Positions 32,565 through 42,418 of a stretch of DNA of 43,112 nucleotides are shown here, piece by piece. The translations under genes were made by a program, and so were the position numbers. The stretch comes from Butyrivibrio sp. AE2015 (lineage in GTDB: Bacteria > Bacillota > Clostridia > Lachnospirales > Lachnospiraceae). The stretch's first letter is position 1; each line of letters begins with the position of its first letter. The notes beneath the pieces were generated by a model. The model did not search any database. It had not been told where the DNA came from and saw only the letters and a program-made list of their open reading frames with translations. The stretch lies in contig NZ_ATVR01000027.1 in NCBI RefSeq assembly GCF_000420825.1, positions 1 to 43,112 of the forward strand, written 5' to 3'.

Positions 32565-35507
32565 ATGTTATCTATCAACATGGATGACGTCATGAACGTC
32601 ATAACATCGATCAAATCTTATTTGATAGCTATCGGTGTTATCATTGCGATCGCAGTTGTTCTTATGATTGCGGTTATGAAACTTAATAAGCCACTTAAAA
32701 AGCTTATTAGGGGCACAGCACTTGTTGCTATGCTCACAGGTATTGTTGTTTGTGTAAATATGATCTGTTCAGGTCCTATGAGCACAATGCTTGACCTTGT
32801 TAGTGGTAGCGGAACAATTTCAAAGGCTACTTCTGATGAGACAACTATTCTTGCACAGGATATTGCAAGAGAGGGTATTGTTCTTTTAGAGAACGATGAT
32901 AATACTCTTCCTGTTGCTTCAGGAACAAAGCTCAATGTATTCGGATGGGCTTCAACAAATCCTATCCTTGGTGGTGCAGGATCAGGTGCTCTTAATGACG
33001 CATATGATCAGATTTCACTTCTTGATTCACTTTCACAGGCCGGAATTGAGACAAACACAGAGCTTACACAGTTCTATACAGACTATAAGGCAGACAGACC
33101 TGTAGTTGGAATGTGGAATCAGGATTGGACACTTCCTGAACCAAACGTTTCTCTTTACACTGATGAAATGATTGCTAACGCAAAGAGCTTTTCTGACACA
33201 GCTATGATCGTTATCAGCCGTTCAGGTGGAGAAGGTGCTGACCTTCCAACAGATATGAATGCAGTTATCGATGGTTCTTATCAGGATGGCACAACATACA
33301 CTGCAGGAACATATGATGATTCTTTAAATGAAGGAAATGACTGGGATGCAGGTGATCATTACCTTCAGCTCACAAACAGAGAGGAAGAGATGATCGACCT
33401 GGTTTGTGCAAACTTTGATAAGGTTATCCTTCTTTACAACGGTGCTAACGCATTCGAACTTGGTTTCATTGAGGATCACCCACAGATCAAATCAGCTCTT
33501 TGGGTAGCTGGTATGGGTCACGTTGGTATGAAGGCCGTTGGTGAGATCGTAACTGGTGAAGTTAACCCTTCAGCTAAGACAATCGACACATATGTTTATG
33601 ATATGGAAAAGACACCTTGGTGGAACAACTTTGGTGACTTCAACTACACAAACATGGATGAGTTCAAGTACACTTCAACAGGATTTACAGGTGTTGAGTC
33701 TACATCTTATGTATCATTCATCAACTATGTTGAAGGTATCTATGTAGGTTATAAGTTCTATGAAACTGCAGCAGCAGAGGGACTTATCAACTATGATGAG
33801 ATCGTTCAGTATCCATTTGGATATGGTCTCTCATACACAACATTTGAGCAGACAATGGGTGACATCACAGAGGCAGATGGAAAGATCAGCTTTGATGTTA
33901 CAGTTAAAAATACTGGTTCAGTTGCAGGTAAGGATGTAATCGAAGTTTACTACAATCCTCCATACACAAATGGTGGCATTGAAAAGGCTTCAGCAAATCT
34001 TATCCAGTTCGATAAGACAGACCTTCTTGAGCCAGGTGCATCTCAGACTATTACAATTTCTTTTAACGTAGAAGATATGGCAGCTTATGATTACCAGAGC
34101 GCTAAGGCATATGTTCTCGAAGAAGGTGATTATGTGATCTCAATCAATTCAGATTCACATAATGTTATTGATTCAAAGACATATACAGTTGATCAGACTG
34201 TAACATACAACGGATCAAATGGTCGTAGCAGTGACCTTGTTACAGCAACAAATGCCTTTGATTTTGCAGAGGGTAATGTTACATACCTTTCAAGAGCTGA
34301 TGGATTTGCTAACTATGCAGAAGCTACAAAGGCTCCAACAAACTATGAGATGCCAGCTGAAGCTAAGGCAACTTTCTATAACATAAGCAACTACTTAACA
34401 GCAGAAGCAACAGCTGCCGATGAAGATCCAAATGCAGCTGCAGTTACAACAGGTGCTGCAACAAGCCTTAAACTTGCTGACCTCAGAGGTCTTTCAAAGG
34501 ATGATCCTAAGTGGGATGAACTCCTTGACAGCATGTCTCTTGATGATATGAATTCACTTATCTCACTTGGTGGATATCAGACAAACTCTGTTGATTCAAT
34601 CGGTAAGGTTCGTACTAATGACTGTGATGGACCTGCTTCAATCAACAATAACTTTACAGGCGTTGGATCTCTTGGATTCCCTGTAGGTGTAACAATCGCA
34701 GCTACATTTAACAAAGATCTTGCTTACTCATTCGGTGATTACATTGGTAAGATGGCAGATGAGATGGATGTATCAGGTTGGTATGCTCCAGCCATGAACA
34801 TTCACAGAACTGCATTTGCAGGACGTAACTTCGAGTACTATTCAGAAGACAGTATCCTTTCAGGATACATAGCTGCTGAAGCTTGTAAGGGTTCATGGGA
34901 TAACGGAGTATATGCTTATATCAAGCACTTCGCATTTAATGATCAGGAAGAGAACAGATGTGACATGCTCTGCACATGGACAAATGAGCAGGCAGCTCGT
35001 GAAATATATCTCAGACCTTTTGAGATCTGCGTAAAGAACGTTGATATGTGTGCAGTAATGTCATCATTCAACTACATTGGTAACCGTTGGGCAGGTGGTT
35101 GCTCAGAACTTCTTAATACAGTTCTTAGAGATGAGTGGGGCTTTAATGGCTTCGTTCTTACAGACTACTTTGGAGTTTATGGATACATGTCATCTGACCA
35201 GGCTATCAGAAATGGTACAGACTGCATGCTTGTAAACTATCCTACAGCTACAAACAGTGTACAGTTCAGAGATACAAACGGAGCACAGCAGGCAATGCGT
35301 ACAGCTACAAAGAATATTCTTTACACAGTTGTAAACAGCCGTGCTTATGCACCTGAGAACCTTACAATGGGTATGGCTTCATGGAAGAAGCTTATGATCG
35401 TTCTCGATGTTATCTTTGGAGCTCTTATGATTTGCCTTATGGCAATCTTCATCAAGAACTTCCTTAAGAACAGAGAAACAAAAGCAGAAGCTTCTGCAGA
35501 AGAATAA
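32565..35507 (+). CDS. Membrane-anchored GH3 glycosidase with swapped domain order
   Basis: Probable exo-acting beta-glycosidase of 980 residues, order reversed from normal GH3. Two N-terminal membrane segments (about 19-38, 51-68) come first, then the GH3 C-terminal domain (about 90-400; REGIVLLEND, YPFGYGLSYTTFE). A fibronectin-III-like domain (VTVKNTGSVAGKDVIEVYY) follows, then the GH3 N-terminal barrel (about 640-930; GRNFEYYSEDS, IKHFAFNDQE). The nucleophile is D867 in VLTDYFG. A last membrane segment (about 943-968) and charged tail close it. Similar swaps are known from ruminal Butyrivibrio and Ruminococcus glucosidases. The start at 32565 has AGGGAGG upstream. Which side of the membrane the enzyme faces is unresolved. 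Confidence 0.9.
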   Translation: MLSINMDDVMNVITSIKSYLIAIGVIIAIAVVLMIAVMKLNKPLKKLIRGTALVAMLTGIVVCVNMICSGPMSTMLDLVSGSGTISKATSDETTILAQDIAREGIVLLENDDNTLPVASGTKLNVFGWASTNPILGGAGSGALNDAYDQISLLDSLSQAGIETNTELTQFYTDYKADRPVVGMWNQDWTLPEPNVSLYTDEMIANAKSFSDTAMIVISRSGGEGADLPTDMNAVIDGSYQDGTTYTAGTYDDSLNEGNDWDAGDHYLQLTNREEEMIDLVCANFDKVILLYNGANAFELGFIEDHPQIKSALWVAGMGHVGMKAVGEIVTGEVNPSAKTIDTYVYDMEKTPWWNNFGDFNYTNMDEFKYTSTGFTGVESTSYVSFINYVEGIYVGYKFYETAAAEGLINYDEIVQYPFGYGLSYTTFEQTMGDITEADGKISFDVTVKNTGSVAGKDVIEVYYNPPYTNGGIEKASANLIQFDKTDLLEPGASQTITISFNVEDMAAYDYQSAKAYVLEEGDYVISINSDSHNVIDSKTYTVDQTVTYNGSNGRSSDLVTATNAFDFAEGNVTYLSRADGFANYAEATKAPTNYEMPAEAKATFYNISNYLTAEATAADEDPNAAAVTTGAATSLKLADLRGLSKDDPKWDELLDSMSLDDMNSLISLGGYQTNSVDSIGKVRTNDCDGPASINNNFTGVGSLGFPVGVTIAATFNKDLAYSFGDYIGKMADEMDVSGWYAPAMNIHRTAFAGRNFEYYSEDSILSGYIAAEACKGSWDNGVYAYIKHFAFNDQEENRCDMLCTWTNEQAAREIYLRPFEICVKNVDMCAVMSSFNYIGNRWAGGCSELLNTVLRDEWGFNGFVLTDYFGVYGYMSSDQAIRNGTDCMLVNYPTATNSVQFRDTNGAQQAMRTATKNILYTVVNSRAYAPENLTMGMASWKKLMIVLDVIFGALMICLMAIFIKNFLKNRETKAEASAEE

Positions 35508-35525
35508 TAAATTGATTTTTGGAGC

Positions 35526-35550
35526 GGTGTCCGCAATTAAAGCGGGCACC
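35526..35550 (+). other. Hairpin between the two GH3 genes
   Basis: GGTGTCCGC (35526-35534) pairs with GCGGGCACC (35542-35550) around AATTAAA with one G-T pair. No T-run follows, and the next ribosome site (AAAGGGG) is 20 bp on, so it may protect or separate parts of the message instead of terminating it. Confidence 0.5.
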
Positions 35551-35578
35551 AGCTTCATATAAAGATAAAGGGGTAATC

Positions 35579-37996
35579 ATGAAACATCAGGATATCATTG
35601 AGAAGATGACAATTGAAGAGAAGGCAGCTTTTTTAAGTGGTAAGGGTGAGTGGCAGACAAGAGATTTTGAAAGGCTTGGTATTCCTTCAATTTTCTGTTC
35701 GGATGGACCTCATGGCATTAGAAAGCAGGCAGGAGCAGGAGACCATTTGGGACTTAATGCTTCACTTCCTGCAACTTGTTTTCCGACAGCTGCAACAATA
35801 GCAAATAGCTGGAATACTGAACTGGGGGAAACACTGGGAGAAACCCTCGGTGAAGAAGCAATGGCGGAGGGCGTAAATGTTCTTTTAGGCCCCGGACTTA
35901 ATATTAAAAGAAGTCCACTTTGCGGCAGAAACTTTGAGTATTTTTCAGAAGATCCTTACCTTGCAGGTAAGATGGCAGCATCTTACGTAAGAGGTATTCA
36001 GTCACAGGGAGTTTTCGCATGTCCCAAGCATTTTGCGGTAAACTCACAGGAACTTCGCCGTATGGCTATGAACTCTGTGGTTGATGAGAGAACACTCAGA
36101 GAGATTTATCTTACCGGCTTTGAAATTGCTGTTAAAGAGGGTGGGGCAAAGACTATTATGTCTGCCTACAATGAGATCAACGGAACATATGCCAATGAAA
36201 ATAAGCATCTTTTGAATGATATTTTGAGAAAAGAATGGGGATTTGATGGCATTGTAATTACAGACTGGGGTGCTTCTAATGATCATGCCCTTGGCGTGGC
36301 AGCAGGGTCAAATCTTGAAATGCCAAATCCGGGTCTTGACTCAGCAAGAGAGCTCATTGCAGCTGTAGAAAGCGGAAAGATCAAGATAGAAGATGTAGAC
36401 GCAAGAGTAGATGAGCTTTTAGATGCAGTTATGACACTGTATGTAAATGCCCAGGGCAAGAAGGATGATTTTGATAAGAATGCTCATCATAATGTGGCAA
36501 GAAGGGCGGCAGCAGAGAGCACAATTCTTTTGAAGAATGAAGGCGGTATACTTCCATTAAAAGCTGGAGCTAAAGTTGCCATCGTGGGTGATTTTGCATT
36601 CGTACCAAGATATCAGGGGGCTGGTTCATCACTTGTTAATCCTACAAAGATTGAGACTGTTGCTGAACTTATCGGCACATATGATCTCCAGGTTGTAGGA
36701 ATGAGTCGCGGGTACTCAAGAAATGGTCAGGAAGATGCTGCTGTAAAAAAAGAAGCCCTTGATATAGCAGCAAAAGCTGACATAGTATTGTATTTCTTTG
36801 GACTTAATGAGGATAGTGAATCTGAGGGAATGGATAGAACTCATATGAGAATTCCACAGAATCAGATAAATCTTCTTCAGGAGCTTGGACAGGTCAATCC
36901 TAATCTTGTTGGTATTATTAGTGCAGGATCTGCAATTGAGATGCCATGGCATCACCATTTCAAAGCTCTTTTACACTGCTACCTCAACGGACAGGCTGGT
37001 GCAGGTGCAGTTATGGATATTCTTACGGGAGATGTTAACCCTTCAGGAAAACTTTCTGAGACGATTCCCAGAAGACTTGAGGATACTCCTGCTTACCGCT
37101 ATTATCCAAGTCAGGAGAGAACATCCGAGTATAGAGAGAGTCTTTATGTTGGATATAGATACTACGACACAGCTGATGTGCCTGTACTTTATCCGTTTGG
37201 ATTTGGCTTGTCTTATACATCATTTGAGTATAGCGACATTTCTGTGACAGATGAGGGTGCAACATTTACTATCACTAACACAGGATCAAGAGATGGCGCA
37301 GAGGTTGCACAGCTCTATGTTGGGCTTCCAGGCGGTAAGGTGTTCAGACCTAAAAAGGAGCTCAAGGGCTTTGCGAAAGTATTCCTTAAAGCAGGTGAGA
37401 GCAAGAAAGTAACAATCGCATTTGATGACAAGACTTTCCGTTATTGGAATGTAAAAACAAATAATTGGGAAGTTGAGGATGGCAAATACATCATTTCAGT
37501 GGGAGCAAGCAGTGCTGATATCAGGCTTACAGCAGAGGTATTGAAGTCTGAGACAACAGAAAATATCCCTTATAGCAAAGAAGACCTTCCATCATATTAT
37601 TCAGGAAAGATCCAGTCAGTTGAGACTGCAGAATACGAAAAGCTTCTTGGAAGAAGTGTTCCTGATGGAAAGTGGAGCGGAGAACTTGGACTTAACGATG
37701 CTTTCTGTCAGATGTATTACGCAAAGAGTTCTCTTGCAAGATTTGCTTATAAGAAGCTTACAGCTATGAAGAAAAAAGCTGATGAATCCGGAAAGCCTGA
37801 TCTTAATATTCTCTTCATCTACAACATGCCATTTAGAGCAATGGCAAAGATGACAGGCGGAGCAGTAAGCATGGAGATGGCAGAAGGAATTGTTAAGCTT
37901 GTTAACGGTCATTTCTTTGGAGGACTTGGTCAGATTATTAGTGGGTACTTTAAAAACGGCAGGAAAAATAAAGAATATGAAGCTAAGATAAAATGA
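35579..37996 (+). CDS. GH3 family beta-glycosidase, conventional domain order
   Basis: Probable cytoplasmic beta-glucosidase or xylosidase of 805 residues with no signal peptide. The GH3 N-terminal barrel comes first (SDGPHGIRKQ, GPGLNIKRSPLCGRNFEYFSED, CPKHFAVNSQE, nucleophile D229 in VITDWGAS). The GH3 C-terminal domain (ESTILLKNEGGILPL, YPFGFGLSYTSFEY) and a fibronectin-III-like domain (FTITNTGSRDGAEVAQLYVG) follow. A C-terminal extension of about 130 residues ends the protein. The ATG at 35579 has AAAGGGG before it; the frame is open upstream to 35519 without a ribosome site. It follows the swapped GH3 gene by 71 bp, so one may cut outside and the other inside the cell. Confidence 0.93.
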   Translation: MKHQDIIEKMTIEEKAAFLSGKGEWQTRDFERLGIPSIFCSDGPHGIRKQAGAGDHLGLNASLPATCFPTAATIANSWNTELGETLGETLGEEAMAEGVNVLLGPGLNIKRSPLCGRNFEYFSEDPYLAGKMAASYVRGIQSQGVFACPKHFAVNSQELRRMAMNSVVDERTLREIYLTGFEIAVKEGGAKTIMSAYNEINGTYANENKHLLNDILRKEWGFDGIVITDWGASNDHALGVAAGSNLEMPNPGLDSARELIAAVESGKIKIEDVDARVDELLDAVMTLYVNAQGKKDDFDKNAHHNVARRAAAESTILLKNEGGILPLKAGAKVAIVGDFAFVPRYQGAGSSLVNPTKIETVAELIGTYDLQVVGMSRGYSRNGQEDAAVKKEALDIAAKADIVLYFFGLNEDSESEGMDRTHMRIPQNQINLLQELGQVNPNLVGIISAGSAIEMPWHHHFKALLHCYLNGQAGAGAVMDILTGDVNPSGKLSETIPRRLEDTPAYRYYPSQERTSEYRESLYVGYRYYDTADVPVLYPFGFGLSYTSFEYSDISVTDEGATFTITNTGSRDGAEVAQLYVGLPGGKVFRPKKELKGFAKVFLKAGESKKVTIAFDDKTFRYWNVKTNNWEVEDGKYIISVGASSADIRLTAEVLKSETTENIPYSKEDLPSYYSGKIQSVETAEYEKLLGRSVPDGKWSGELGLNDAFCQMYYAKSSLARFAYKKLTAMKKKADESGKPDLNILFIYNMPFRAMAKMTGGAVSMEMAEGIVKLVNGHFFGGLGQIISGYFKNGRKNKEYEAKIK

Positions 37997-38024
37997 GCTA
38001 ATGCTAACTTACGGAGGAAATATT

Positions 38025-38576
38025 ATGAAATTTTGGAATGACTTTGCCCAAAAGCACCCTGCTATAGCCAAATGGGTGAGAGAGGGAGGACTCTTCGTTG
38101 TTGTAAGTAATCTGATAACAGTGTTTAAGTATCTTTTACTTACATTTCTCCCTGCAGCATTTGCTTTTCTTGGCGACAGGTCTTTTGGTTGGCCTGGAAT
38201 CCCACTTACAATTGCGGGGGAGACCTTTGAATGGAACATTTTAGGATACGACCAGGCACATGGCGGACTTGCGTATTTTACAGCATATATGATTGCCATG
38301 ATAATAGGCGAGTGTATCAACTTCCCGATTCAAAAGCTCTTTGTATTCCGTAATCATGATAAGCCCGGAAAGCAGATTGCATGGTATATTTTAGCGTTTA
38401 TTGTTATTACATGTATCGTTAATTCAATCAATTGTATCTGGGTTGCAGTAGCCGGAAAGTTTGTACCTGCTTTTGTTTACAACATTGGAACAACAGTCTT
38501 AAATGGTGGAGTAAGCATGGTAGTATTTTTCTTTGTAAATAAGATCATATTCCCGGAAACTGAAAAGAAAGCCTGA
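38025..38576 (+). CDS. GtrA-like membrane protein
   Basis: A small membrane protein of 183 residues with four likely membrane segments (about 25-47, 75-97, 115-140, 147-168). The features FPIQKLFVFRN and the closing VFFFVNKIIFP match the GtrA/DPMS-like family, whose members move or present lipid-linked sugars for surface glycosylation. CGGAGG precedes the ATG at 38025. It lies 28 bp after the cytoplasmic GH3 gene and is followed by a terminator, so it ends the GH3 operon. Why it sits with glycosidases is not clear. A transport role for released oligosaccharide would be speculative. Confidence 0.82.
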   Translation: MKFWNDFAQKHPAIAKWVREGGLFVVVSNLITVFKYLLLTFLPAAFAFLGDRSFGWPGIPLTIAGETFEWNILGYDQAHGGLAYFTAYMIAMIIGECINFPIQKLFVFRNHDKPGKQIAWYILAFIVITCIVNSINCIWVAVAGKFVPAFVYNIGTTVLNGGVSMVVFFFVNKIIFPETEKKA

Positions 38577-38603
38577 AATTTAGTTACATGAAAATATGAG
38601 ATA

Positions 38604-38638
38604 AAAACTGGTGTAGAAAGATTCTGCATCAGTTTTTT
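38604..38638 (+). terminator. Intrinsic terminator after the GH3-GtrA operon
   Basis: AAAACTGGTG pairs with CATCAGTTTT with one mismatch around TAGAAAGATTCTG, followed by a T-run. It lies about 28 bp after the GtrA-like stop codon. Confidence 0.85.
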
Positions 38639-38749
38639 TGTACTGTTATTTAGATTTTTTTTAGAAATTTTAATGAATGTTAACTGCCGAAGCTTTGCTG
38701 TTAATCGTAAAATAGTATGTGAATAAGGACATTATGAGAGGGAGATGTT

Positions 38750-41700
38750 ATGAAGTTCAGAATGAAACAATTTTTCACATCAGTATTGGCAGCGGTATTA
38801 GTTGCAACTAATGTTGTTGCTCCTGGAGAAACTTCAATTGTCGCAAAAGCTGTAGAGCAGAGTACACCTGGTTTGACTGTGAATGGTACAAATGATGAAA
38901 AGGAAGTTACCCTGGTTGGGACTTTTCCTGTTGGAGCTATTTTACGGTCAGATAGTTTTGGGGGGTTAAGAGTTCTTTATAATGGGAAAGATTCCTATAC
39001 CATTAGCAGAGGTAGCAATAAAGTAGCGCTTACTATTTCAGTAATTGATGAAAAGCTTGCTTCTGGCAGCCTTCAGTATTTATATAAGCTTTTTGGACCT
39101 GTAAATGTTCAGGTGAAAAAAGGCTCTGCCTATAATATCAGCTGTATATTGAATGGTATCGGAAGTGCTGAGTATGAAAATCTTGTCCTTTCTACAAAAG
39201 ACGAGAGCCTTAGTATCTTTCTTAAGCCATTTATTGAGCAGGCAAAAAAGGAAGATAAAGAGAGAGCTCTTTATGCCAGATTCTATGAAAGTATTGTAGA
39301 GGCTCAGAAAGCGCAGAATGAAGAGATAAGAAATAATGCGCAGACTGAGTCTGGTGATGGAAATTCAGATTCAGAAGACTCTGATAAAGTCGATGATAAG
39401 TCTGATGAGCTTTATACACGAACAATACTTATTTATCTTGATGGAACTAATCTTGAGACTGATAGTGGTTATGGAACCAAGAATCTTCTGGATATGTTAA
39501 GGGCAAAGATTCCGGAAAATGTTAAGGTTATTGTAGTGGCAGGCGGAACCAAGACCTGGCACATGAATGATCCAAAGACATACTATGAATATGCAGAGAA
39601 TCTTCTTTATCCGGACTTAGATGAAGATAAACTGACCACAGAACAGAAAAAAGAAGTTGAGGAAAAAGCAGCTGAACTTAAAGAAAAATATGGCATTGAT
39701 ATAAGTGGGCTTCAGACATATGAGGTCGTGAGCAATAATGGAATTAATTCCTTAAAGCTGCTTAAAACATATGATAATAATCAGTATGTTGTAGATAAGG
39801 ATTTCTTTATTTCAGCAATAGATTTTACTACAGATTATGCTCCTGCTTCAAAGTATGATCTTGTGATATGGGATCATGGCGGTGGACCGGGCGGATATGG
39901 AGAGGATGATTTTCTTAGGGACTACCTTGAAAAACATAAAGAATTGCAGGACACAATAAAAAATACTGTCACACTTAAGGGTATAAGTGAGATTCTTGCA
40001 GAATCTTCTTATGTAAAAAATGGCGGAAAGTTCGATTTTATCGGGTTTGATGCCTGCCAAATGGGAAATTATGAGGTTGCATCTACCGTTGCGCCATATG
40101 CAGAGTATTACATCGGCTCTGAAGAAAATGAGCCGGGATTTGGCTGGAATTACAATGTTTTCTTTAATACTCTTGGTGCCAATCCGATGGTAAGTACAAT
40201 AGATCTGGGAAGTGCGATAATTGACGGCTTTATTTCACAGTATAAGGGTGGAAATACCACTCTTTCAATGGTTGATCTTAGCAAGATGGGAATTCTTGAT
40301 GAGAAGGTAGCAAAGTTTGCGTTCTGTCTCATGAAAGAAGCAGATACAAGATATTATGATATGGTCGCATCTGTTGGTACAAGATCTCATTTTGCAACAA
40401 GAGAAGGTTATGGGTCAAGTAATCTTCTTGACTTAAGACGCTTAGCAACGGCTTTTACAAATGAGAGTAAGGAATATTCCACAGAACTGGTATCTGCCAG
40501 CAATGAAGTAATACAAGCTCTGGATGATTGCGTACTTGTCAATAAGTACAAGGAAACATTTTTACAAAATGGTGGAATGAGCATATATTATCCCATCAGA
40601 GCATATTATGAGAGACCATGCAAAGAAAAAGGAATGTATTACTATAATGACAGAGCCCAGGAAGTACTAAAAATTTACGCAGATAATGGTATAAACGAAG
40701 AGTATAGATTGGCAGCAGCCAAGCTTGCAGTTCGTAATCTGGCAGGATTAAAGCTGGTCAACTTTTGGAATCAATCAGCAGATCCCACAGTGAAGGATCT
40801 TTTTACAGATTATATTAACAAGAATGAAAATGACAGATATGTTGCAACGGCTTCAGGTATTGATATAAATAATCCTGATGATCCTATTGTAAAATCTATA
40901 GGTGAGATAATCGAGGATAGATTATCAGCGGATAAAGTGACAGTTGTACTCCCTGATCGTAAGGATAATGGTGAGTATACTGATTATGACGGAAATGCAA
41001 CAGTAATAATACAAGGCAGCAATTCTTTGGCTGTCGGAGACAGAATGGACATTAAGATAAGTCTTAATGTTGGAACTTATGAACAGCCTCAATATGTGTC
41101 TGTTGGAAATAAGAATGGCTATTCTGAAGAAAAGGAAGTAGGAGAAAATGACGAGATTTCATATAAGGTAAAGGCCTTTGACCAGATATGGTATTCATTA
41201 AATGGCCAAATTGTTAGCTTATATATAACAGATGTTTTTGATGATGGCAATATTGTAGGCTACATACCTCTTGGAAACTGGTACACTGAAGAAGCTGCTT
41301 CCGGAATAGATGCCGGTGATCAGACAAGAACAGAATATATAATTGATCAGGCTACAAAGGGCTATATTTCAACGATCAGAATGTATATTAGAAGCTATTG
41401 TACAACTAATGATGCAGGTGAAGAGGAATGGAACTACGAACCTATAAGATATAATGACTTTGTGGACGGAGAAGAGAAAAATTCTCATGACATGTCAGAA
41501 CTGAAGTATACATACCTGGAAATTTTGGGCGGGGCTGATAATTTTTATTCCATAAGTGAGAGTCCTGATGTGTATTCTCTTGGAACTGTTTATATTAATA
41601 AGAGTAGTGAACTTAATGTACAAAGTACTTATACAACAGGTCTTTTTGCTGATTATTATCTTAGCGATGTATATGGTAATGAGTATGTTGTATCATCATC

Positions 41701-42418
41701 AAGCCTGAATAATGAGGGAGAGACAGTTAAGAAAGGCCTTGAAGATTTTTATGATTTTATTCCATCAGACTCCTACGATGATGCTTTGACTTGGGAAAAG
41801 AGCCAACAGGAAGCAGAAAAGGTAAGACAGGAAGCTATTAAATGTGTAGAAGAAGAGAGACAAAGAGAGGCTTCAAAAAAGGAGTCAGGAGTTGTCAATG
41901 CGCAACTGGATAATAAAAGTGTCGAAGCAGAAGACGAGCCTGTTGCTGATAAACAGGGGACATCTGTAATAAATGACATTGAAACTGCCGAAGGAACTGA
42001 AGATGCAAAAAAGGTTGGAGACGAGAGCACTTCTGATATAGTTGAAAAAACAACGACAGAGATCGAAGTATCTTCAGATGAGGGAACTAAGACAGAAATT
42101 GAGGCGGCTACTGATGAAGAATCAGGTACAGGAAAAGAAAATGCTGCAGAGACTCCAAACGATTCTGATACTGAAGTGATTACAGAGGAAAAAGAAAATG
42201 TAAATAATGCTATAGTATTAGATGACGAAAATAACGGAGATTTAGAAAAGTCGGAAGAAAGTGCAGACGAAGCTTCAAAAGAAACAACAAAAGAAACATC
42301 AGAGGAAGATGACAGCGTTGATGAAGATGCTGTAAATCCTGATGAATCTAAAGAAAACGAAGAAAATGCAGAAGATGTAAATAGTGATGCTGAGGGAGAG
42401 AAAAATGAAAATTCTTGA
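38750..42418 (+). CDS. Large secreted clostripain-family (C11) cysteine protease
   Basis: Secreted protease of 1222 residues. The signal peptide spans about 1-34 (cleavage likely after AKA). Residues 35-220 are unassigned and end in a Ser/Asp-rich linker. The C11 catalytic domain (about 223-620) begins TRTILIYLDGTNLE and contains H376 in IWDHGGG and C436 in FDACQMGNYEVA, the catalytic pair. A further 400 residues of probable beta domains follow. The end is a charged helix (about 1018-1060) and a 160-residue Glu/Asp/Ser/Thr tail without an LPXTG motif. Clostripains cut after Arg or Lys and often mature by self-cleavage. GGGAG precedes the ATG. Its end overlaps a double-glycine leader peptide gene. 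Confidence 0.9.
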   Translation: MKFRMKQFFTSVLAAVLVATNVVAPGETSIVAKAVEQSTPGLTVNGTNDEKEVTLVGTFPVGAILRSDSFGGLRVLYNGKDSYTISRGSNKVALTISVIDEKLASGSLQYLYKLFGPVNVQVKKGSAYNISCILNGIGSAEYENLVLSTKDESLSIFLKPFIEQAKKEDKERALYARFYESIVEAQKAQNEEIRNNAQTESGDGNSDSEDSDKVDDKSDELYTRTILIYLDGTNLETDSGYGTKNLLDMLRAKIPENVKVIVVAGGTKTWHMNDPKTYYEYAENLLYPDLDEDKLTTEQKKEVEEKAAELKEKYGIDISGLQTYEVVSNNGINSLKLLKTYDNNQYVVDKDFFISAIDFTTDYAPASKYDLVIWDHGGGPGGYGEDDFLRDYLEKHKELQDTIKNTVTLKGISEILAESSYVKNGGKFDFIGFDACQMGNYEVASTVAPYAEYYIGSEENEPGFGWNYNVFFNTLGANPMVSTIDLGSAIIDGFISQYKGGNTTLSMVDLSKMGILDEKVAKFAFCLMKEADTRYYDMVASVGTRSHFATREGYGSSNLLDLRRLATAFTNESKEYSTELVSASNEVIQALDDCVLVNKYKETFLQNGGMSIYYPIRAYYERPCKEKGMYYYNDRAQEVLKIYADNGINEEYRLAAAKLAVRNLAGLKLVNFWNQSADPTVKDLFTDYINKNENDRYVATASGIDINNPDDPIVKSIGEIIEDRLSADKVTVVLPDRKDNGEYTDYDGNATVIIQGSNSLAVGDRMDIKISLNVGTYEQPQYVSVGNKNGYSEEKEVGENDEISYKVKAFDQIWYSLNGQIVSLYITDVFDDGNIVGYIPLGNWYTEEAASGIDAGDQTRTEYIIDQATKGYISTIRMYIRSYCTTNDAGEEEWNYEPIRYNDFVDGEEKNSHDMSELKYTYLEILGGADNFYSISESPDVYSLGTVYINKSSELNVQSTYTTGLFADYYLSDVYGNEYVVSSSSLNNEGETVKKGLEDFYDFIPSDSYDDALTWEKSQQEAEKVRQEAIKCVEEERQREASKKESGVVNAQLDNKSVEAEDEPVADKQGTSVINDIETAEGTEDAKKVGDESTSDIVEKTTTEIEVSSDEGTKTEIEAATDEESGTGKENAAETPNDSDTEVITEEKENVNNAIVLDDENNGDLEKSEESADEASKETTKETSEEDDSVDEDAVNPDESKENEENAEDVNSDAEGEKNENS

